64,000 bases of DNA from Fredinandcohnia onubensis (lineage in GTDB: Bacteria > Bacillota > Bacilli > Bacillales > Bacillaceae_L). The stretch is taken from NCBI RefSeq assembly GCF_002734215.1, contig NZ_NSEB01000004.1, forward strand, positions 317,954-381,953, read 5' to 3'. The notes below the pieces were generated by a model, which was not told where the DNA came from, searched no databases, and saw nothing but the letters and a program-made list of their open reading frames with translations. Each line of letters starts with the position of its first letter. Position 1 is the first letter of the stretch. This document shows positions 8,247-16,234 of this stretch, piece after piece. The position numbers and the translations under genes were made by a program.

Positions 8247-8633
8247 TTGATTCAAGAAACACTAAATGTGGTTTATGATTACCGAAAGGATTTAAATGAA
8301 GGTAATATTGAAAAGATAAATGCATGGATCTCGGATGACTTTATTGGGTACTTTGGTTACTACACGGATAAGGACTATGAAATTTATCGGGCTGAATCTT
8401 ATAAACAAGGTAACGTTGAAACCATAAAAGGATATGAAGGAAAAAGACCATACTGGAAGTACACTGATTTAACTCATAATTTAAGGACAGATGATGAGCT
8501 AATATTATCTTCAATAGTAGAATTTTATTTACAAGAGGAAAAGGTTGCGACCGCTTTAGCAATGGAGGTATTTAAAAAAGAATCAGGTGTATGGAAGTTA
8601 TATAGACAGCATATGGAAAGATATTCTGAATAA
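8247..8633 (+). CDS. NTF2-like / DUF4440 (SnoaL-type) protein
   Basis: A 128-residue alpha+beta barrel protein. The pattern of an N-terminal helix pair (VVYDYRKDLNEGNIEKINAWISDDFIGYFG), central strands and the C-terminal GVWKLYRQHMERY strand is that of DUF4440. Members include enzymes and ligand-binding proteins, and no catalytic residue can be assigned. The start is TTG, preceded by AGGGGGGAAGGG. Ends at a terminator shared with the MerR gene. Confidence 0.7.
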   Translation: MIQETLNVVYDYRKDLNEGNIEKINAWISDDFIGYFGYYTDKDYEIYRAESYKQGNVETIKGYEGKRPYWKYTDLTHNLRTDDELILSSIVEFYLQEEKVATALAMEVFKKESGVWKLYRQHMERYSE

Positions 8634-8645
8634 AAATACCTTCCT

Positions 8646-8686
8646 AAAGAATAAGCTTGGGCAGCAAACCCCCAAGCTTATTCTTT
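8646..8686. terminator. Bidirectional terminator, NTF2-like gene and MerR gene
   Basis: A perfect 16-bp stem AAAGAATAAGCTTGGG / CCCAAGCTTATTCTTT with a 9-base loop. The right arm contains the last codons and stop of the minus-strand MerR gene (stop 8678-8680). Weak T runs flank both sides. Confidence 0.8.
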
Positions 8687-9505
8687 AATGACTTCTACCA
8701 TAATCTTTGTTACATATTCTTCTTTTTGATTCGTTACAACCGTATCGTAAACATACTCCTCAAAAACATGATCTCCTAAGGTTAGATTTAATCGTTCCAT
8801 TTCTGAAAGAAGTCGCTTATATGTTTTATGTATTGTTTTATCATCACCGATATGATACCCAATAAGGAAATCACCTTTTACAGCTTGAAAATATGGATAT
8901 CCTTCCTTGGGATTAGGTTGTTCCATATATAAGTAGCTATATTTAGAGAAATCACCCTTTAATACTTGCTCCCGTTTGGTTATACCACCTATAGGGTAGC
9001 CAGTGTCAAGTTGTGATTCATTTAATTCATCAATAAATTCAGAGATGACTTCTACAAATTCTTCATCCGATATATTTTCAATGTTTCTACTTAAATAAAG
9101 TGTGGCTTCAGGTAAGTGTTCAAGCGTAATTTGTTCAAAGTTAATTTGAGTGGCATCTTCCATTAAGGCTATTTTTGCCTCAATCAATTTTTCCTTCATT
9201 TCAATTTCTTGGCGCTTTTTCACGATCTCTTCCTTTTTTTGATACATTAAACGTAAAAAGCTTTCAGGGGATTTATTTTGTGTATATTGTTGAATGTCGT
9301 GTAGCGACATATCAAGATCTTTTAATAAATCAATTACATAAAATAACTCCATTTGGTTAATGGAATAAAATCGGTATCCTTTTTCATTTTTATATACTGG
9401 AGACAATAGACCAATTTGATCGTAGTAAAAAAGAGTCTGTTTGTTAACCTTGCAAAGCTTTGCGAATTCACCAGTCGTTAAATACTTTACATTTTTTTCA
9501 TTCAT
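8678..9505 (-). CDS. MerR family transcriptional regulator with C-terminal effector-binding domain
   Basis: A 275-residue regulator. The N-terminal MerR winged helix is TTGEFAKLCKVNKQTLFYYDQIGLLSP, then a long dimerisation coiled coil (about 75-120), then a GyrI/BmrR-like ligand domain ending with VVTNQKEEYVTKIMVEVIKE. This layout matches BmrR/BltR, which sense lipophilic cations and switch on drug pumps. It is divergent from an MFS pump with a MerR-type promoter between them (9523-9553). The ATG at 9505 has only a weak ribosome binding site. Confidence 0.9.
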   Translation of the reverse strand: MNEKNVKYLTTGEFAKLCKVNKQTLFYYDQIGLLSPVYKNEKGYRFYSINQMELFYVIDLLKDLDMSLHDIQQYTQNKSPESFLRLMYQKKEEIVKKRQEIEMKEKLIEAKIALMEDATQINFEQITLEHLPEATLYLSRNIENISDEEFVEVISEFIDELNESQLDTGYPIGGITKREQVLKGDFSKYSYLYMEQPNPKEGYPYFQAVKGDFLIGYHIGDDKTIHKTYKRLLSEMERLNLTLGDHVFEEYVYDTVVTNQKEEYVTKIMVEVIKE

Positions 9506-9522
9506 TTTTTACATCGCCCTCC

Positions 9523-9553
9523 TTGACTATATAGTTACTATATACACTACGAT
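9523..9553 (+). promoter_or_regulatory. MerR-type promoter and operator of the MFS drug pump
   Basis: -35 TTGACT (9523-9528) and -10 TACGAT (9548-9553) are separated by 19 bp, the over-long spacer typical of MerR-activated promoters. A perfect 17-bp dyad TATATAGTTACTATATA (9528-9544) fills the spacer. Position and geometry predict activation of the downstream pump by the divergent MerR protein. Confidence 0.85.
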
Positions 9554-9608
9554 AACATCTATACAAATGAAAGGTCTACTGGAATTTGTTTTGTTAAGGA
9601 GTGTGAAA

Positions 9609-10802
9609 ATGATGAAAACATATAAAGTCACCTTATGGTTATTATTAATGAATTTGTTCATTGCCTTTTTGGGAATTGGCCTTGTCATTCCTGTATTACC
9701 AACGTTAATGAATGAACTAGGTTTAACCGGTACAACAGTTGGCTATTTAACCGCTGTGTTTGCGATTGCTCAATTGATTGCCTCACCATTTGCAGGTAAG
9801 GCTGTAGATAAATATGGAAGAAAAATCATGATTGTCCTTGGCTTATTTATTTTCGGCTTCTCAGAATTCTTATTTGGGATTGGGAAAGAAATCGAGATTT
9901 TATTCATTTCGCGTATTTTTGGTGGAATTAGTGCTGCATTCATCATGCCAGCCGTTACAGCCTTTATTGCGGATATTACGACATTGGAGACTCGTCCGAA
10001 AGCACTCGGTTATATGTCTGCGGCCATAAGCACAGGGTTTATTATTGGTCCAGGTATAGGTGGATTTCTTGCTGAATTGGGGACACGAATTCCCTTCTTT
10101 TTTGCAGGGGGACTTGGTACGATCGCAGCGATTCTTTCGATTATTTTATTATCTGAACCCGAACGTCAAACAGAAAATCATGAACATCCATCAGAAGAAC
10201 AAATTGGGTTTAAACGGATGTTTGCTCCAAAATATTTCATAGCGTTTATATTAATTTTTATTGCTTCGTTTGGTTTAGCAGCTTTTGAATCGTTCTTTAG
10301 TTTATTTGTGGACCACAAGTTTCAATTTACACCAGCTGATATAGCTATCGTGATTACCGGTGGTGCTATTTTTGGTGCAGTGTCTCAAGTTCTTCTATTT
10401 GATCGGTTAACACGGATTTGGGGTGAAATTAAACTCATTCGTTATAGTTTAATCTTGTCAGGCTTACTTGTCTTCCTAATGACCGTCGTTCATTCCTATT
10501 TCGCAATATTGCTCGTTACATTTATACTGTTTGTTGGGTTTGATTTATTCCGACCAGCTGTTACTTCATATCTTTCAAATAACGCAGGGAATGAACAGGG
10601 ATGGGCTGGTGGAATGAACTCGATGTTCACAAGTTTAGCAAACGTTAGTGGACCCATTTTAGGCGGTATGCTATTCGATATCGACATAAATTATCCTTAC
10701 TACTTTGCAACAGTGATCATTGCTTTCGGGATTGTATTAACCCTATTCTGGCGGAAACAAGAAAAAACTGTAAAACAAGTAAAACCCAGTGTAGCTAATT
10801 AA
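9609..10802 (+). CDS. MFS multidrug efflux transporter (Bmr/Blt/NorA-like)
   Basis: A 397-residue, 12-span drug:proton antiporter. It shows LGIGLVIPVLPTLMNELGL in TM1, the motif A loop GKAVDKYGRKIMIVLGL, and the motif C region GYMSAAISTGFIIGPGIGGFLAELG typical of 12- and 14-span exporters. An open frame extends upstream to 9441 but overlaps the MerR gene; TAAGGAG spaced 7 bases before the ATG at 9609 fixes the start (an adjacent ATG is at 9612). Likely induced by the divergent MerR protein. Confidence 0.9.
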   Translation: MMKTYKVTLWLLLMNLFIAFLGIGLVIPVLPTLMNELGLTGTTVGYLTAVFAIAQLIASPFAGKAVDKYGRKIMIVLGLFIFGFSEFLFGIGKEIEILFISRIFGGISAAFIMPAVTAFIADITTLETRPKALGYMSAAISTGFIIGPGIGGFLAELGTRIPFFFAGGLGTIAAILSIILLSEPERQTENHEHPSEEQIGFKRMFAPKYFIAFILIFIASFGLAAFESFFSLFVDHKFQFTPADIAIVITGGAIFGAVSQVLLFDRLTRIWGEIKLIRYSLILSGLLVFLMTVVHSYFAILLVTFILFVGFDLFRPAVTSYLSNNAGNEQGWAGGMNSMFTSLANVSGPILGGMLFDIDINYPYYFATVIIAFGIVLTLFWRKQEKTVKQVKPSVAN

Positions 10803-10827
10803 GTAAGATTAAATAATGTATTGAAGG

Positions 10828-10862
10828 AAGCACAAGGAGGGGTTCCTCTTTGTGCTTTTTTA
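10828..10862 (+). terminator. Intrinsic terminator of the MFS drug pump
   Basis: Stem AAGCACAAGGAGG / CCTCTTTGTGCTT with one mismatch, a 4-base loop, then TTTTT. Confidence 0.9.
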
Positions 10863-10903
10863 AAGGAATAAGTATTATCTTTTCATCTTTCTGCACATAT
10901 CAT

Positions 10904-10933
10904 TTGACAATGAGAATCATTTTCATTTATAGT
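10904..10933 (+). promoter_or_regulatory. Promoter with overlapping Fur box
   Basis: TTGACA (10904-10909) and TATAGT (10928-10933) with an 18-bp spacer. GACAATGAGAATCATTTTC (10906-10924) agrees with the Fur consensus GATAATGATAATCATTATC at 16 of 19 positions and overlaps -35 and spacer, the arrangement expected for iron-dependent repression. A second dyad, TGAGA / TCTCA, lies at about 10940-10954. Confidence 0.7.
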
Positions 10934-10973
10934 GTTATTTGAGATACATTCTCATTTGAATCGGAGGAACGAC

Positions 10974-10991
10974 GTGAAATCCCCTTTTTAA
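10974..10991 (+). other. Five-codon abortive frame behind a strong ribosome binding site
   Basis: Downstream of the Fur-type promoter, TCGGAGGAAC is followed after 4 bases by GTG AAA TCC CCT TTT TAA. It is either a leader peptide or the stump of a lost iron-regulated gene. GTTCCTCC at about 11025-11032 can pair with GGAGGAAC and hide this ribosome binding site. Confidence 0.35.
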
Positions 10992-11069
10992 TTATCTCCC
11001 CATAATTAAACCATAATGAAGCGCTAGTTCCTCCACCTAAATGAAGATTGTTTAGGGAAGGTGAATGTC

Positions 11070-11474
11070 ATGAATCATCGCTTTGTTTTATTAAAAACCA
11101 GTGTGATAGAAGTGGAATGTCCTTGCACAAATTGTGAAGGATTGAAAAAAATAGAAGCTAAAAAAGGAACGATATTAACCATTACCCCAGATAGAATGTT
11201 TTTAGACAGCCTTGGTTGGTACGTGCTCATTGATTTTGATGAGAAATTCCAAGTATACATAAACATTCATGACTTTGAAAAATATTATTTTGAAAATATT
11301 TTCTGCTCGTTTATAGACCTTGATTTAAAATTAAACTATCTAGAATATAAGCTCGATGAATCACTAGATGAAAGAAATGAAGAGGCATTTCACATAGTGT
11401 CAAATGAACTCAGTGATTTGAACGAACTTAGAGAGAAGGTCATTCGAAGCATGAGTATTCATTTTGAAATGTAA
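11070..11474 (+). CDS. IDEAL-domain protein
   Basis: A 134-residue protein. The segment LEYKLDESLDERNEEAFHIVSNEL (about 91-114) fits the IDEAL motif of Bacillus proteins such as YpiB (form xIDxALxxxDxxxFxxLSxxL). The N-terminus has a CPCTNC cluster (C17, C19, C22). IDEAL segments are thought to mediate protein contacts; the overall function is unknown. AGGGAAGGTG is spaced 6 bases before the ATG at 11070, which is preferred over the GTG at 11061. It is the first intact gene after a Fur-type promoter and overlaps closely with the nitroreductase gene. Confidence 0.65.
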   Translation: MNHRFVLLKTSVIEVECPCTNCEGLKKIEAKKGTILTITPDRMFLDSLGWYVLIDFDEKFQVYINIHDFEKYYFENIFCSFIDLDLKLNYLEYKLDESLDERNEEAFHIVSNELSDLNELREKVIRSMSIHFEM

Positions 11475-11490
11475 AATGGAGGAAAATAAC

Positions 11491-11976
11491 TTGAATATAC
11501 TAGAGGTAATTCATACACGTCGTAATATAAAAAGTTTTAAACAAGACCAAATTGAAATGGAGCAAATCAATAATTGGTTACAAGCGGGTTCAATGGCTCC
11601 GAACCATCGAATGACCGAACCGTGGGAAGTGTATGTGGTTGGTCCAGAGACAAGAGAAAAGTTAAATCATAAGACGAATTTCTTTAATGCACCAGTTGTT
11701 CTTGTTGTTTTATCAAGACATGGTGCATCAGAAGTAGAGACGTACGAAAATGCGATTGCAACGTCGTGTTTTGTACAGAATTTCCTTTTAGCCGCTTGGG
11801 CTGAAGGCGTAGGTACATTCTGGTCATCAATGGCAAATGCTCAAAAAAGTCGTGATATTCTAAGTGTCCCTGAAGGGTATGATGTCATTGGAGCATTTGG
11901 TGTCGGATATCCTGATGAGATTAAAGAGGCAAAAGAAAGAACATCTATTCAAGAAAAAATAAAGTACCTATCGTAA
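11491..11976 (+). CDS. Nitroreductase family protein
   Basis: A 161-residue FMN-dependent oxidoreductase-fold protein: N-terminal ILEVIHTRRNIKSFK (phosphate-binding R-R of the FMN site), APNHRMTEPWEVYVV, and C-terminal AAWAEGVGTFWSS and VIGAFGVGYPDE. Members reduce nitro compounds, quinones or flavins with NAD(P)H. The frame begins earlier, but GGAGG 8 bases before the TTG at 11491 and family length favour that start. It begins 16 bases after the IDEAL gene and is probably in the same, possibly iron-regulated, operon. Confidence 0.85.
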   Translation: MNILEVIHTRRNIKSFKQDQIEMEQINNWLQAGSMAPNHRMTEPWEVYVVGPETREKLNHKTNFFNAPVVLVVLSRHGASEVETYENAIATSCFVQNFLLAAWAEGVGTFWSSMANAQKSRDILSVPEGYDVIGAFGVGYPDEIKEAKERTSIQEKIKYLS

Positions 11977-12004
11977 AAAAGCTCATATTGTCACTGCAAT
12001 CATG

Positions 12005-12042
12005 GTGCGTTGATCCCTAAATTGGATTAACACACTTTTTTA
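12005..12042 (+). terminator. Intrinsic terminator of the IDEAL/nitroreductase unit
   Basis: Stem GTGCGTTGATCC / GGATTAACACAC, containing two G-U pairs, 7-base loop, then TTTTTTATTTT. It belongs to a recurrent GCGTTAATC hairpin type seen four times in the window. Confidence 0.8.
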
Positions 12043-12193
12043 TTTTAGTGATTAAAACCTCATACTTTCAGGAAAATTTTAAGCTAATTGTAAATTGGAC
12101 GAAATCAAATAATAGAGATGAGATTATTTTCTTGAGTAAGCCTTCATCAACAGATACTATAGAGTTTGGGACGTCAAAAGGAAGGAAGACAAC

Positions 12194-13363
12194 ATGGATA
12201 AACGTATTTATTTTTTAATGATCATATCCTTTATCATTGGGTTAGTTGAACTCATCATTAGCGGCATTTTGGATTTGATTGCAGAGGATTTAGATGTAAG
12301 TATCGGCCAAGTTGGTTTGCTGATTACTGTGTTTGCTGTCATTTTTGCAGTGGCCTCACCTATTTTACTTGTCATGACAGCTAAAGTAGAAAGAAAACGG
12401 CTTACCTTAGTATGCTTATATATCTTTTTCATCGGTTGTATCGTTACCGTACTTGCACCGACTTTTTCAATTTTGTTTATAGGAAGAATTATTCTGGCAC
12501 TGAGTGGAGCGTTATTAATAATCTTGTGTTTGGTTATGGCGCCTAGCTTAGTAGGAGAACAGTATAAAGGCAGGGCCATTGGGATTGTGTCCATGGGAGT
12601 AAGTGCTTCTTTAGTTTTAGGGGTACCAATCGGACTTATCATGGGAAATAGTTTTGGCTGGAGAGCACCATTCGTACTCATCACGATTTTGACGGGATTA
12701 TCCATCATTGGCGTTCATCTATTAATGAGTAGAGTACAACCAAAGCCTCAAATTCCATTAAGACAACAGCTCGCAACATTGAAAAATCACAAAATTACAT
12801 TAGGACTGACTACGACTTTTCTATATATGACAGGTCATACAATCATGTATGCCTATTTCAAACCTTATTTAGAAGCAACCACTGATTTTAACGCGACTTG
12901 GATTAGTGTCATCTATTTCATTTTCGGTTTTGCAGCGGTAAGTGGTGGAGGTCTTGGCGGTGTCTTGGCAGATGTATTGGGCTCAAGAAAAACAATGGTT
13001 ATTTCACTAGTCATATTTAGTGCTTTATTCTTTGTATTTCCATATTCAGCAGACTTCTATCTTGTGTTTTTCATCGTCTTAATTGTTTGGGGGATTCTCA
13101 GTTGGGCGATATCACCGGCCATGCAATCCTATCTGATTGAAATAGCCCCTGAATCATCGGAAATTCAGCAAAGCTTGAATAACTCAGCACTTCACTTAGG
13201 TGTTGCTGTCGGCTCCGTGATTGGAGCTGGAATCGTTGATACACTTTCAGTTACAGTAAACCCGTTTGCAGGTGGAATCTTCATCATTTTATCACTCATT
13301 ACAGTCGTCATTTCTGTTAGGAGCAAGGAAAAAGATACGTATAAAACAAGGAGCGCAATTTAA
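12194..13363 (+). CDS. MFS transporter, DHA1 family (PbuE/arabinose-efflux-like)
   Basis: A 389-residue, 12-span permease. The N-terminus GLVELIISGILDLIAEDLDVSIGQVGLLITVFAVIFAVASP and the motif VTAKVERKRLTL resemble the DHA1 group that includes the B. subtilis purine exporter PbuE and sugar efflux proteins. The substrate is not determinable. AAGGAAGG stands 8 bases before the ATG. No purine riboswitch is present upstream, unlike pbuE of B. subtilis. Confidence 0.82.
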   Translation: MDKRIYFLMIISFIIGLVELIISGILDLIAEDLDVSIGQVGLLITVFAVIFAVASPILLVMTAKVERKRLTLVCLYIFFIGCIVTVLAPTFSILFIGRIILALSGALLIILCLVMAPSLVGEQYKGRAIGIVSMGVSASLVLGVPIGLIMGNSFGWRAPFVLITILTGLSIIGVHLLMSRVQPKPQIPLRQQLATLKNHKITLGLTTTFLYMTGHTIMYAYFKPYLEATTDFNATWISVIYFIFGFAAVSGGGLGGVLADVLGSRKTMVISLVIFSALFFVFPYSADFYLVFFIVLIVWGILSWAISPAMQSYLIEIAPESSEIQQSLNNSALHLGVAVGSVIGAGIVDTLSVTVNPFAGGIFIILSLITVVISVRSKEKDTYKTRSAI

Positions 13364-13378
13364 GTTGCGCTTTTTTTA
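13352..13378 (+). terminator. Intrinsic terminator of the DHA1 transporter gene
   Basis: Stem AGCGCAA / TTGCGCT with a 6-base loop that includes the stop codon, followed by seven T. Confidence 0.88.
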
Positions 13379-13445
13379 TTGGAAGTAATAAGACCCCACC
13401 ATATAAGAATATATCTAGATATAGACTGTAAATGGAGGGCTATAT

Positions 13446-13910
13446 ATGGCTTTAGTTGCAATTTATACGGTGGGTCGGTTACATCACCCCTATGACCACC
13501 CTGTCTCACGTGACTTTTTTGAAAAAGGATATAAAGTCATGCGTCAGGCATATGGATCTGGAAATCTTATAGAGGAGTTTTCATCAGATGGGGTATCTCT
13601 ACCCAAAGAAGCTACCGGGGAGGGTTATCCTGTCCTGACACTAACAGTATGGACGGACATTTATTCTTTATACCGATTTACTTATTCAGGTAGGCATAGC
13701 CAAGCTTTAAAAAATAGGAGCAACTGGGTGGAGCCTTATCAAGAAAAACATCTTTCATATGTTGTGTGGTGGACAGAGAAGGTAAAGGATGTTTCTTGGG
13801 AGGAGTCCTTTAAGAGATACAACTACTATAGTCAGCATGGGTCTACTCCTTTTGCATTTGATTTTAAGCATGCTTTTGATGAAACAGGAGAGTCTTGTTT
13901 GCTCAAATAG
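13446..13910 (+). CDS. DUF3291 family protein
   Basis: A 154-residue protein with the DUF3291 core: VLTLTVWTDIYSLYRFTYSGRHSQALKNRSNW (W-x-D-x2-SLxxFxYxGxHxxALKxRxxW) and HLSYVVWWT. The fold is predicted to be a ferredoxin-like dimer, related to Dabb-type enzymes; function is unknown. GGAGGG precedes the ATG by 7 bases. It is a single-gene unit with its own terminator. Confidence 0.78.
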   Translation: MALVAIYTVGRLHHPYDHPVSRDFFEKGYKVMRQAYGSGNLIEEFSSDGVSLPKEATGEGYPVLTLTVWTDIYSLYRFTYSGRHSQALKNRSNWVEPYQEKHLSYVVWWTEKVKDVSWEESFKRYNYYSQHGSTPFAFDFKHAFDETGESCLLK

Positions 13911-13934
13911 GGAAAGATCTTCTCTATTGAAAAG

Positions 13935-13965
13935 ATGCGTTAATCAAGTGATTAGCGCATTTTTT
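13935..13965 (+). terminator. Intrinsic terminator of the DUF3291 gene
   Basis: Stem ATGCGTTAATC / GATTAGCGCAT with a 4-base loop, then six T. Same GCGTTAATC hairpin type as at 12005 and 23384. Confidence 0.88.
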
Positions 13966-14032
13966 GCGGTTACAGAAGGATTCTCTAAACGAATAGGAGA
14001 ATAGGTAATAAAAGCAAAAAACAGGGGGAAAT

Positions 14033-14437
14033 ATGAAAAAGTTTTATGTTGCATCAAGTTTTAAGAACATAGAAACAGTTCGTTATGTTTCACAACGATT
14101 AGTAAAAAGAGGTTTTATACATACATATGATTGGACTAAAAATGAAAGGGCCTCGACATTCGATGATTTAAAAGCTATTGGGACCGAAGAGAAAAATGCA
14201 GTAATAGAATCGGATTTTCTTATCGTCCTAATTCCTGCAGGAAAAGGCAGCCACATTGAACTTGGAATAGCACTTGGACAAGATAAGAAAATCTATCTTT
14301 ATTCACCGGATGATCAATTAAATAACTTTGAAACAACAAGTACATTTTATCATTTACCTGAAGTGGAAAAGTGTATTGGGACTATTGAAGATTTAATAGA
14401 AAGAGTTGTTGAAAGGAACCCGAATGCAAACAAATGA
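14033..14437 (+). CDS. Nucleoside 2-deoxyribosyltransferase-like protein
   Basis: A 134-residue Rossmann-like protein. The N-terminal KKFYVASSFKNIETVRYVSQRLVKRG and the segment DFLIVLIPAGKGSHIELGIALGQDKKIYLY match the NDT superfamily, with E76 in the place of the catalytic glutamate. Classical members exchange bases between deoxynucleosides; many bacterial relatives hydrolyse nucleotides or have unknown substrates. GGGGGAA is placed before the ATG. A small membrane protein gene follows closely. Confidence 0.75.
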   Translation: MKKFYVASSFKNIETVRYVSQRLVKRGFIHTYDWTKNERASTFDDLKAIGTEEKNAVIESDFLIVLIPAGKGSHIELGIALGQDKKIYLYSPDDQLNNFETTSTFYHLPEVEKCIGTIEDLIERVVERNPNANK

Positions 14438-14475
14438 TTATATTTTTAAAGAAGGCTTTTTATACAGGAGTGAAT

Positions 14476-14652
14476 ATGAAAATGAATAATTTGTGGTATA
14501 GCTTTTACTTTATAGTTTTAGGAGTGGTATCCTTTTTTACTGGTGAAATAGTAACTTTTATCATGTTAGGGTTTATATTACTAGCTTTAAATAATATTCA
14601 CTCCACACTTAAAAAAATATACAAACAAAATAATGGTGAAAAGCAGAATTAG
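14476..14652 (+). CDS. Small membrane protein (58 residues)
   Basis: Two hydrophobic helices (about 6-22 and 24-42) with a charged tail (HSTLKKIYKQNNGEKQN). The frame is open from 14434 and would overlap the upstream gene by 4 bases, but CAGGAG five bases before the ATG at 14476 indicates that start. Family not recognised. It lies between the NDT-like gene and the serine hydrolase gene, 20 bases or fewer from the latter. Confidence 0.55.
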   Translation: MKMNNLWYSFYFIVLGVVSFFTGEIVTFIMLGFILLALNNIHSTLKKIYKQNNGEKQN

Positions 14653-14672
14653 CAATGGAAACGGAGCTATTT

Positions 14673-15710
14673 ATGAGATTAAAAAATGATGACATTCTAG
14701 AGCTTATGGAACATTATCATGTACCGGGTTTGAGCATTGCGTTAATTGAAAAAGGTCAAATCAGTACAATAGAGAACCATGGTGTCTTACAAGCAGGGAC
14801 AACTAAAAATGTAGTTGAAAGTTCAATCTTTAACTCTTGTTCAATTAGTAAGTTCCTAACAGGAATGCTAGTTATTAATCTAACCGAACAGGGACTCGTT
14901 GATTTAGATGAGAATGTTAACAGAAAACTAAAATCTTGGAAAGTACCTGAAAATGAATATACAAAAAATAAAAAGGTTACATTACGAAACCTGCTAAGCC
15001 ATCAATCGGGAATTGTCGACCCTAAATATAGTTTCACAGAGCTAAAAATGGACATCAGTGTACCTTCAATGGTTGACCTATTAGAGGGAAGAACACCTTA
15101 TTGCAACGAACCCATTGAAGTAAAACATGAACCTGAGAGTGAATTTCATTATTCGGATGCAGGTTTTTGTATTATTCAGCAGCTAATAGAAGACATTACT
15201 AAAATGCCATTTGACCAGGTTGTGAACGAACTTTTATTTGAACCATTAAATATGGAAAATAGCTTATTTGTTCCGAAAGTCACAGATCTAGGAAATGAAA
15301 ACATATCTAGTGGACATAACAAAAATGGTGAAATCGTGGATGGAACATATCCGATATATCCCTACTTTGCAGCTTCAGGATTATGGACAACCACTACAGA
15401 CTTAACTCGTTTACTTCTTGAATTAATGAATGCTTTAAAAGGTGATAGTAAAATTGGTATTTCCGAAAGTAAAGCAAAGGAAATGATAAGCCCTCAAAGA
15501 GATAAGAAGTGGTGCGGATTGGGAGTGTTTTTAAACGGGCAAGAAACAGAAATTGAAATTTCCTCACTTGGTTGGGGAGTAGGGTTCCAATGTATGATGG
15601 TGGCATTTCCGCAAAGAGAGTCCGGTGCGGTGATAATGACAAACGCTGAATTAGGTGTTCACCAAATGGAGGGGATTATTGGTGAAATATACAAATCCCT
15701 TGAAATATAA
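14673..15710 (+). CDS. Serine hydrolase, beta-lactamase/class C penicillin-binding fold
   Basis: A 345-residue PF00144-type protein. The nucleophile motif SISK (S57, K60) lies in SIFNSCSISKFLTGML, the tyrosine motif YSD lies in EFHYSDAGFCIIQQLIE (Y160), and LLSHQSGI precedes it. Such proteins are esterases, D-aminopeptidases or beta-lactamase relatives. No signal peptide is seen, so it is likely cytoplasmic. An ATG at 14655 is in frame, but CGGAGC sits 6 bases before the ATG at 14673. Regulation is not evident. Confidence 0.88.
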   Translation: MRLKNDDILELMEHYHVPGLSIALIEKGQISTIENHGVLQAGTTKNVVESSIFNSCSISKFLTGMLVINLTEQGLVDLDENVNRKLKSWKVPENEYTKNKKVTLRNLLSHQSGIVDPKYSFTELKMDISVPSMVDLLEGRTPYCNEPIEVKHEPESEFHYSDAGFCIIQQLIEDITKMPFDQVVNELLFEPLNMENSLFVPKVTDLGNENISSGHNKNGEIVDGTYPIYPYFAASGLWTTTTDLTRLLLELMNALKGDSKIGISESKAKEMISPQRDKKWCGLGVFLNGQETEIEISSLGWGVGFQCMMVAFPQRESGAVIMTNAELGVHQMEGIIGEIYKSLEI

Positions 15711-15746
15711 CAAATTTAGTTATTCTATAACTGGAGGATGCGGAAA

Positions 15747-16199
15747 ATGAAAATAATCTCCATTAAAGAAAATCCAGAACTTATGAAAAGTGCCATAACC
15801 TATATTCAAAGCAAATGGGCTAGTGAACAAAGCATGAAGGTATATGAAGATTGTATTGAACATTGTTGTTCGAGCACAAACCCCTTGCCACAATGGTATC
15901 TATTGATGGAAGAAGAAAAAATAATTGGCTGCGCAGGCCTGATTACAAATGATTTTATAAGCCGAATGGACCTGTATCCTTGGGTGTGTGCAGTATACAT
16001 TGAAGAAGAGTATAGAGGTAATAATTATGGGTCACTTCTATTAGAACGAGCTAAAAACGATGCGAAAGCTGGAGGTTTTTCAAACTTATATCTTTGTACA
16101 GACCACATTGGTTTATATGAAAAATACGGATTCAACCATATTGGTACAGGCTATCATCCGTGGGGAGCGAGTTCGCGTATTTACGCAATAGCTTTGTAA
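15747..16199 (+). CDS. GNAT family N-acetyltransferase
   Basis: A 150-residue GNAT protein. Motif A is VYIEEEYRGNNYGSLLLERA (R-G-x-x-x-G variant), followed by GFSNLYLCTDHIGLYEKYGFNHIG, the usual beta5 and Y-EKxGF end. Substrate unknown. CTGGAGG abuts an ATG at 15738 but is spaced 9 bases from the ATG at 15747, which is therefore chosen. It follows the serine hydrolase by 36 bases and precedes a VOC gene by 35, so a three-gene unit is likely. Confidence 0.85.
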   Translation: MKIISIKENPELMKSAITYIQSKWASEQSMKVYEDCIEHCCSSTNPLPQWYLLMEEEKIIGCAGLITNDFISRMDLYPWVCAVYIEEEYRGNNYGSLLLERAKNDAKAGGFSNLYLCTDHIGLYEKYGFNHIGTGYHPWGASSRIYAIAL

Positions 16200-16234
16200 G
16201 AGATCTAAATTAAACCGAGGAGGTAATGTACTAT

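Noticed and set aside
9441-9608. 56-residue extension of the MFS drug pump
   Set aside because: Overlaps the MerR gene and the operator; ribosome binding site is directly before ATG 9609.
12043-12193. Purine riboswitch before the PbuE-like transporter
   Set aside because: None of the conserved junction sequences of purine aptamers is present.
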